Positions 58,668-64,000 of a stretch of DNA of 64,000 nucleotides are shown in pieces (position 1 is the first letter of the stretch; each line of letters starts with the position of its first letter). The position numbers were made by a program, and so were the translations under genes. Source of the stretch: Piezodorus guildinii (taxonomy: Eukaryota; Arthropoda; Insecta; Hemiptera; Pentatomidae); assembly GCA_023052935.1 (NCBI GenBank), contig CM041293.1, positions 150,234,968-150,298,967 on the forward strand, in the 5' to 3' direction. The notes beneath the pieces were generated by a model. That model searched no databases and had not been told where the DNA came from. It worked only from the letters and a program-made list of their open reading frames with translations.

Positions 58668-59453
58668 GAATACTTCGAAGGCAATCCTGCCCTTTAGTTC
58701 TCTTTAGCTGCATTCCGCTCCCTTTCTCTGATACAGTCCGGTATCTTGGCTTCCTTCTAGACAAAAGAATAACTTGGAACCCGCATACTAGACTTAAACG
58801 AGAAGAACTTAATCGACGACTTGGCCAATTATATAGACTACTGAACAGAAATTCTAAACTATCTATCGAAAACAAACTCCTAATATACAAGACAGTACTG
58901 AAACCTATCAGGACCTACCGACTTGAACAGTGGGGGACAGCCAAATTTTCTAACGTCAAACGCATTCAATCCTTTCAATCCAAAGTCCTCCGAACAATAG
59001 TTAATGCTCCTTATGATGTCACCAACCATACCTTACACCGCGACCTAAATATTCCATTTATTTTAGACCTTATACCATCAAAATTCTCTAAATTCTATCA
59101 GAACCTTATCCATTACCCTTATACGCTAGCTCAATCCTCCACACATCCTTACCACCTCCCTAGAAGGTTGAAACGGCAGTGGCCTCGAGACCTCTTGTAA
59201 CATGTATATTGGAGTTCTAGAATTTGCTAAATTCTCCACTCACGTGCTGTATGCTTGAGAATTGTAGATAGGTATGAGTGACTTTTATATATATATTCTT
59301 ATTGATTCTGTTTTTTATATTGTATTATTATTTTATAACTTTATTGATTTCTATAGATTTTGTGAATGCTGTACTTTATCACAATCAAAAATGTCCTAGA
59401 TTGGAGTGATGGTACTATTACTCAATAAAAAATTATTTCTAAAAAAAAAAAAA
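58668..59453 (+). mobile_element. LINE-A copy, 5'-truncated, beside a dpr exon
   Basis: Starts in the ORF2 LRRxSCP region and reads VRYLGFLLDKRITWNPHTR, then SFQSKVLRTIVNAPY and RRLKRQWPRDLL with few interruptions. It ends in a 3' UTR and a 13-A run at 59441-59453, 44 bp before a dpr exon. A 7-bp direct repeat, aatactt (58669-58675 and 59452-59458), may be the target-site duplication but is short. Confidence 0.85.
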
Positions 59454-59497
59454 TACTTTCTACGAATACTCGCTTTACCATCCATTGGATATTGCAG

Positions 59498-59676
59498 GTA
59501 CCGAGGTAGCAACGTGATAAACTACTCCCAGCGCGGTGGGATCTCAGTGACAACGGAGAAGCAGACGAGGACGTCCCGGCTCCTGATCGCCCGGGCACTA
59601 CCCGCGGACTCCGGCAACTACACATGTGCTCCTTCATCCTCTCACGCAGCATCAGTCATCGTTCATGTCCTTAATG
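59498..59676 (+). CDS. dpr: Dpr-family Ig receptor, exon for rest of Ig domain 2
   Basis: Third visible exon of the gene. The acceptor is GATATTGCAG and the donor GTGAGT. The first base completes the split tryptophan codon, giving W-YRGSNVINYSQRGGIS, then TTEKQTRTSRLLIARA, the Ig motif DSGNYTC that supplies the second Ig2 cysteine, and ASVIVHVLN. The exon ends in phase 1 in the LNGE motif that closes Ig2 in the family. The exon is clearly richer in GC than its surroundings. The preceding intron is 6.9 kb and ends with a LINE-A insertion whose poly(A) stops 44 bp before the exon. The C-terminal exon (after NGE) was not found before the window end. Confidence 0.93.
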
Positions 59677-59719
59677 GTGAGTAAGCACTATCACATTATC
59701 AAATTATTTTATCGTTTTT

Positions 59720-59734
59720 GATCTTGACTTACTA

Positions 59735-59771
<37 letters not shown>

Positions 59772-59905
59772 ATTTTTGCAAGACTTGGTGATTTGATCTC
59801 AGGGGACCCTATAAGATTTATTTCTGGTAAAAACTCGAATTTTTACGTTCGCAATACTTTCCTTTACTATATATTTCATGTAAAAGTTAGTGAAAGTTAA
59901 ACATA
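59720..59905 (-). repeat. Family X repeat, partial, just past a dpr exon
   Basis: Begins with a (CA)n at 59737-59766, then gcaagacttggtgatttga and caatactttcctttacta, and ends gttagtgaaagtta. It starts about 44 bp after the dpr exon. Confidence 0.8.
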
Positions 59906-60224
59906 AATGAAATTCAATGTTTGACTGATATAAGTATCGCGGTTAAGATTCGAATATCAGAAATGGGGGTCTATGGGTCGAATTTATTTTACTTTTTTGG
60001 AGAGTTCTTCATCCCAAAAGATTCAACAAGTGTAATTTAATTTATTCCATTGGGCCCTAGAAGACAGAAATAAATGCTGAAATTACTTTATTTATATCTC
60101 AAGTATGAAATAGTGTGGTTTTCCAAACATAACGTCTATTTTACAGATTATACAAAAGAAATGTGAGAAGAAAGAGAAAGTGTCCTATCATCAGCCGGGT
60201 CCTATCCTATCCTCGCGTTGATCC

Positions 60225-60590
60225 TGCTGAGGATAGGACACTCGCGGCTGACGCACTCTTATCTTTTTGCTAGGCAGCCCATCCCGATGCCGGCACTGTA
60301 ATGGAACCCTTACCATTCGGCATATTTTTCTAGAATGCCCTTATTACTCATCACACCTGAATAAAATTGGACTAAGCCCGAATATTTCAGCGGTGCTGGG
60401 TGATAGAGAGAAAACCATTGAATTAGTTTTTGATTTTCATAAGTAGCAGTCACTATTATTTTTTTTTTCTCTCAATTACTCATTACCTAATAGTTCTTTC
60501 TTATAAAGGCTGAATATGCATATAGTGTCTAGGCGTTGATGACCTTAGGATTTTACGCCTTAAAACCAAAACAAACAAAAGAAAAAACAA
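60225..60590 (+). mobile_element. I-group-like LINE, C-terminal zinc-knuckle remnant
   Basis: Reads LIFLLGSPSRCRHCNG, TLTIRHIFLECPYYSSHL, NKIGLSPN and then LVFDFHK before a stop at 60447. The CxxC...HxxxxC pattern with TLTIRHIFLECP is typical of the C-terminus of I/Jockey-group LINE proteins. A 3' UTR with an A/C-rich end follows (to about 60590). Confidence 0.75.
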
Positions 60591-61189
60591 ATTTATATCT
60601 GTAAATGTTTCTTTAACACCGAAAAAAGAAATATCATTAAGAAACAAAAATTCAGTTCCAACAAGTTGCAAATATTAAACCTATAAAATTAATTTAAATT
60701 ATGATCTGTTTATCTCAAATTCAGTTAACATGATTTAATTGTGCTTATGCACCTCTGAAAGAGAGACAGAAATTTCTTTTTTTCAAACTCTTTTTATTTA
60801 TTAGTATATTTCGTCTAGGCTGGATTTTTTCTATTCCAAGAGCAAGTTCGATATTTTTGATGTGGCCTTGTACATTCTATTTTGCATTATCACTCTCTTT
60901 TTTGTTATGCTGAGTGCTTATATAAACTATGTTCTCGACACCGGATTAATCTCTAGATTTTGGTTTATTATTTTCAATAATGAACCTTCGTAATCGACCA
61001 AAAAAAAAATTCCCCCTCCTCAAATTTTAATGGCTTATGTTTCAAGATATGTAGAAACGAAATAACGAATAAAAAAAATTCGTTGCTCCGTGGCATTTCT
61101 CGGAAACTGCTGGATTATTTTTTTTAAAATCCGCCACAAAAAAAGTAGGGCATGCAACGATGATCCTAACACGACGTTGATAATTTTTA

Positions 61190-61508
61190 AAATGGCGACG
61201 GATTAAAAGTGATTTAATTTAATAAGTCAGTTATTTTTGAAGATAAAGAAAAAATTTATTTATTTAACCAAAAACCCGGGATTAATTATAAAAAAAAAAT
61301 TTGAAATTTTGATAATAAATACGCCCATAACTCGGTTTTTTTTGTTGGTGTTTTTGGAAGATAGAGAAAAACATATATATAGGTATAGAGTTTTAGAATC
61401 AGTAAAGCGCGATAAAAAAAAAAAAAAAAAATCAAGTTTTGCTTGAATTTACGCATGTTACTCCGTTATTTTCGTAGATAAAGCAAAAAATTATTAGTGT
61501 TTTTGACC

Positions 61509-61541
<33 letters not shown>

Positions 61542-61870
61542 GAAAGGAATAAAATTGAAATTTTACCCATAAATACACCCATAACTATGTCTTTTTGAGA
61601 ATAGAGACTAATATGTATAGAGTTTTAGAATCAGTTAAGCACGATAAACAAAAAAAAATAAATAAAGAAAAAAGTTGAATACTAAAGTCACAAATTATAA
61701 TTGGTGTTAATTTTACCAAAATTCGTTTATTAGGAATAGAGAACAATCGAAATGAATGGCAGTTATTAACAGATGTATCCTAATATATTTATTTGGAAAT
61801 AATAAACCCTTATGTGATAATTTGCAGCGTTCAAATAGTATGGTTTTCGTTCATTATCTCCCCTTATTTT
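61190..61870 (+). repeat. Repeat element with tandem array, second copy
   Basis: tatagagttttagaatcagt recurs at 61385 and 61617 (232-bp spacing), with tagagaaa...cataactc motifs. It is followed by the terminal segment with gtgataatttgcagcgtt. It is the reverse-oriented relative of 24760-25935. Confidence 0.75.
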
Positions 61871-62839
61871 TCGTAGAATGATTGATTCTGGTTTGATCAT
61901 TGACAAAATATGTTTTTTCCATAACGGTTTCGACGTCGTACGGTTTCAGGCATGAAATTATATTTTTTAGGCAAGGTTTTAAAAAACAATTATCATTATT
62001 TCTCATTTCATTCATATAGTGTCATTGAATTAGCATTAAAATTATGAACAAGACTTTAGAAACAAATAGTTTTCAATTAATCTAAAAATTAAATTTCTCA
62101 TTATATTTTCTATCCACAAGTGCGCCCCCTTTGCCCCAGATGCGGATCTACTGAAGGGAGTAAACGACAATTCAAAATACAAAAGCAGCAAAACAAAGAG
62201 GATTTAGAGGGGCTTTTCATATATGGGAGCTCTTTCTAACATTAAGCCTTAAGCTATCTTGGTGAACCTTTATAACCTTTTCTCTGTGTAATCAACATTA
62301 TTTCTATTCACTAAATCTACTAATTTAAAATTCATTGTTTCCGGATTAAAAATACGAAAGCATGTAACGCATTGAAATACTTAAAAATCTTCTTCATGAT
62401 GGTAATGTTAATAATTACATTATGATTTTTTTTTTTTTTTTTATAAAGATTTATTTTAAAAGAAATTTGAAGACATCATTTTGGAAAATAGGAATGGAGA
62501 ATCTACTGAAGACAGATAATTTATAAATTTTTAATATATTCAAATTTAAATAGTTTTTAATTCAATTTAAGTTATGTTTTATATTGTAGTTTATTTCTTC
62601 AAGAATATAAGTTCGTTTTTAACCTTAGCCAAGACTCAGAGTTATTAATTGGAAATAAAATATTATAACATTTGGCGCCCAAATAGGGACGCATTATTCA
62701 TTTTTCATTTAAAAAATAAAATATTTTAACAATATAACTGTTTTAAATTTATGTAACTGTATTCTATTTAAGCTGTGATCTTTGTACTTTATGAGATAGA
62801 ATATAATATATTCAATATTATGTCTTGGCTTTGTTTTTG
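61871..62839. other. AT-rich DNA, nothing recognised
   Basis: Presumably further dpr intron. No exon matching the Dpr C-terminus was found. Confidence 0.5.
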
Positions 62840-63030
62840 TTTATTTTATGTAACGCTCCTCTATGCTGCTGTGGCTAATCGGACAATGGTACAGTGAGAG
62901 TCCTCTATTTTGCCTATCCAGGTTTAATCAGGATAGCATTCTTTAACGAGTACCTGACATCACACAGGCTCGGAACCACCTTTTAACGTCCCCTCTGAAG
63001 GATGGCATAACTAAGGATTTTTTATTGTAT
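62840..63030 (-). mobile_element. SINE family 2, truncated
   Basis: Shares cgtcccctctgaaggatggc, taacgagtacctgacat and tgctgtggctaatcggac with the other family 2 copies. The tRNA-like head is absent. Confidence 0.82.
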
Positions 63031-64000
63031 CTTAGATTATTATCATTTCGTTGTTTCTCTACGTGTCTGTTTCATGTCGTTTGTCTTTTAGTATATTCAC
63101 TTGATGAAATATTAAATAAATTAATGAATTTCTATAAAAAAATATTATGCCTCTTTACAAATGTTTAGTATTTCACTAAACTTTCAAAAATTACATGATA
63201 TTGCCTTAAATTGAAATTACACGCTGGTATCTACAAGTTCATCAGTGTATCGTGTTAAGTTAATATTTTTATTTTGTTTATTCACTTTCATGTATTTTAA
63301 ACTTATAATGCAATGCAACAATATATATTGCTGTGGTTCAGCAATGAAAATAGATACTTTAATATATGGAATTCTATGGGTAATTATTAAAGATAATCAT
63401 CCACCATTATGTACGATCATTGGTTTGCTAAGAAATTTAAAGTGGAATCATTTCCTAAGGGCTTTATGTTATCCAATTTATGGACTAACATGAACACAAA
63501 ACTGAATGGTTTATTTTTTAAAAAGATAACATTCATCAGACTATACACATCTTATTACTTATTGTTTAAAACTATGCAAAGGTTCTTGATGGAATCTCAA
63601 TAGTCTGGCACCAAGGTGTTAGAATAGAGAGTAAACACTTTGAGTCAATGCTCTTTTGAGGTGTTTATAATATTTTATTTAATTGTTTTGTGGTGTTCTT
63701 TGACATTGTTGAACTTGAAATAATTATGTAAAATTTTATGCGGTTTCGATTTGTAAAAAGGATGAAAAACTATCAAGTAGAATATTTCTAGGATACAAGA
63801 AAGGTTATAGTTGGAATATGGTAAATGTTTATATTTGATTGTGCATAATAATAGAAAATATACACTTATCAAAAAATTTAAACAATAATTATTTTATTTA
63901 TAATGTTTGCATGAGAAAATAAAAGTAGGGTCCAGAGGTTAACATAAACACTTCCTTAAAAACGCATACATTCACCTTTATTTTTTCGAGGTTTTTTCAT
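63031..64000. other. AT-rich DNA, nothing recognised
   Basis: Two overlapping open frames (63245-63493 and 63409-63603) have no recognisable domain, and their composition matches the surrounding intron. Confidence 0.45.

Larger units (their letters stand above)
52612..59497 (+). other. dpr intron, 6.9 kb
   Basis: Runs from GTAAGA to GATATTGCAG. It contains the palindrome, LINE-A/B copies, family X, an RTE-like remnant and a SINE. In 54950-55500, 56241-57187 and 58010-58667 nothing is recognised; 56700-56990 is GC-richer than its surroundings without a clear product. Confidence 0.85.

Noticed and set aside
59406..59497. ATG-initiated extension of the dpr exon reading
   Set aside because: The upstream part is LINE poly(A) and intron; a proper 3' splice site at 59497 defines the exon start.

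Overview
The window looks like AT-rich, intron-rich nuclear DNA of an insect. The only host gene I can recognise is a plus-strand member of the Dpr (defective proboscis extension response) immunoglobulin-superfamily of neuronal surface receptors. Three of its exons are visible (26506-26716, 52500-52611, 59498-59676), and their splice phases fit together exactly. They encode the second part of Ig domain 1 and most of Ig domain 2. The 5' exons (signal peptide, start of Ig1) and the 3' exons (after Ig2) are not in the window. Both introns visible in full are long (about 25.8 kb and 6.9 kb). I cannot fix the species; Hemiptera is only a guess from the style of the repeats.

Nearly everything else is transposable-element material in or around this gene. 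1-17 kb: many copies of one interspersed repeat (called family X here: inverted ends carrying AGGTAAGTGAAAG, an internal CA/GT microsatellite), a Tc1-like transposon (7170-9017) with a SINE nested in it, decayed LINE fragments, and three direct segmental duplicates between 11.5 and 15.9 kb. 17.6-22.5 kb: a full-length Jockey-like LINE on the minus strand with two open ORFs and a 12-bp target-site duplication (LINE-A). 23-33 kb: truncated LINE copies (LINE-B and others), a 240-260 bp tandem array, and the first dpr exon. 34-39 kb: an internally deleted mariner and a young Ty3/gypsy-type LTR retrotransposon (36004-38603) whose protease-RT-RNase H region is missing and which has an inverted LTR piece inside. 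42.4-43.8 kb: a 5'-truncated LINE-B with an 11-bp target-site duplication. 43.9-52.5 kb: family X copies, two adjacent LINE-B fragments and a long AT-rich intron stretch. 52.5-64 kb: two dpr exons, a 267-bp near-perfect palindrome starting 19 bp past an exon, LINE-A/B insertions and SINEs.

The most interesting points are the palindrome with hammerhead-ribozyme-like core elements next to a dpr 5' splice site, the crowding of transposon ends against all three dpr exons, the family X repeat that carries a consensus 5' splice-site sequence at each end, and the rearranged LTR retrotransposon. LINE-A, LINE-B and LINE-C below are names I use for three groups of Jockey-like elements; they are not database names.
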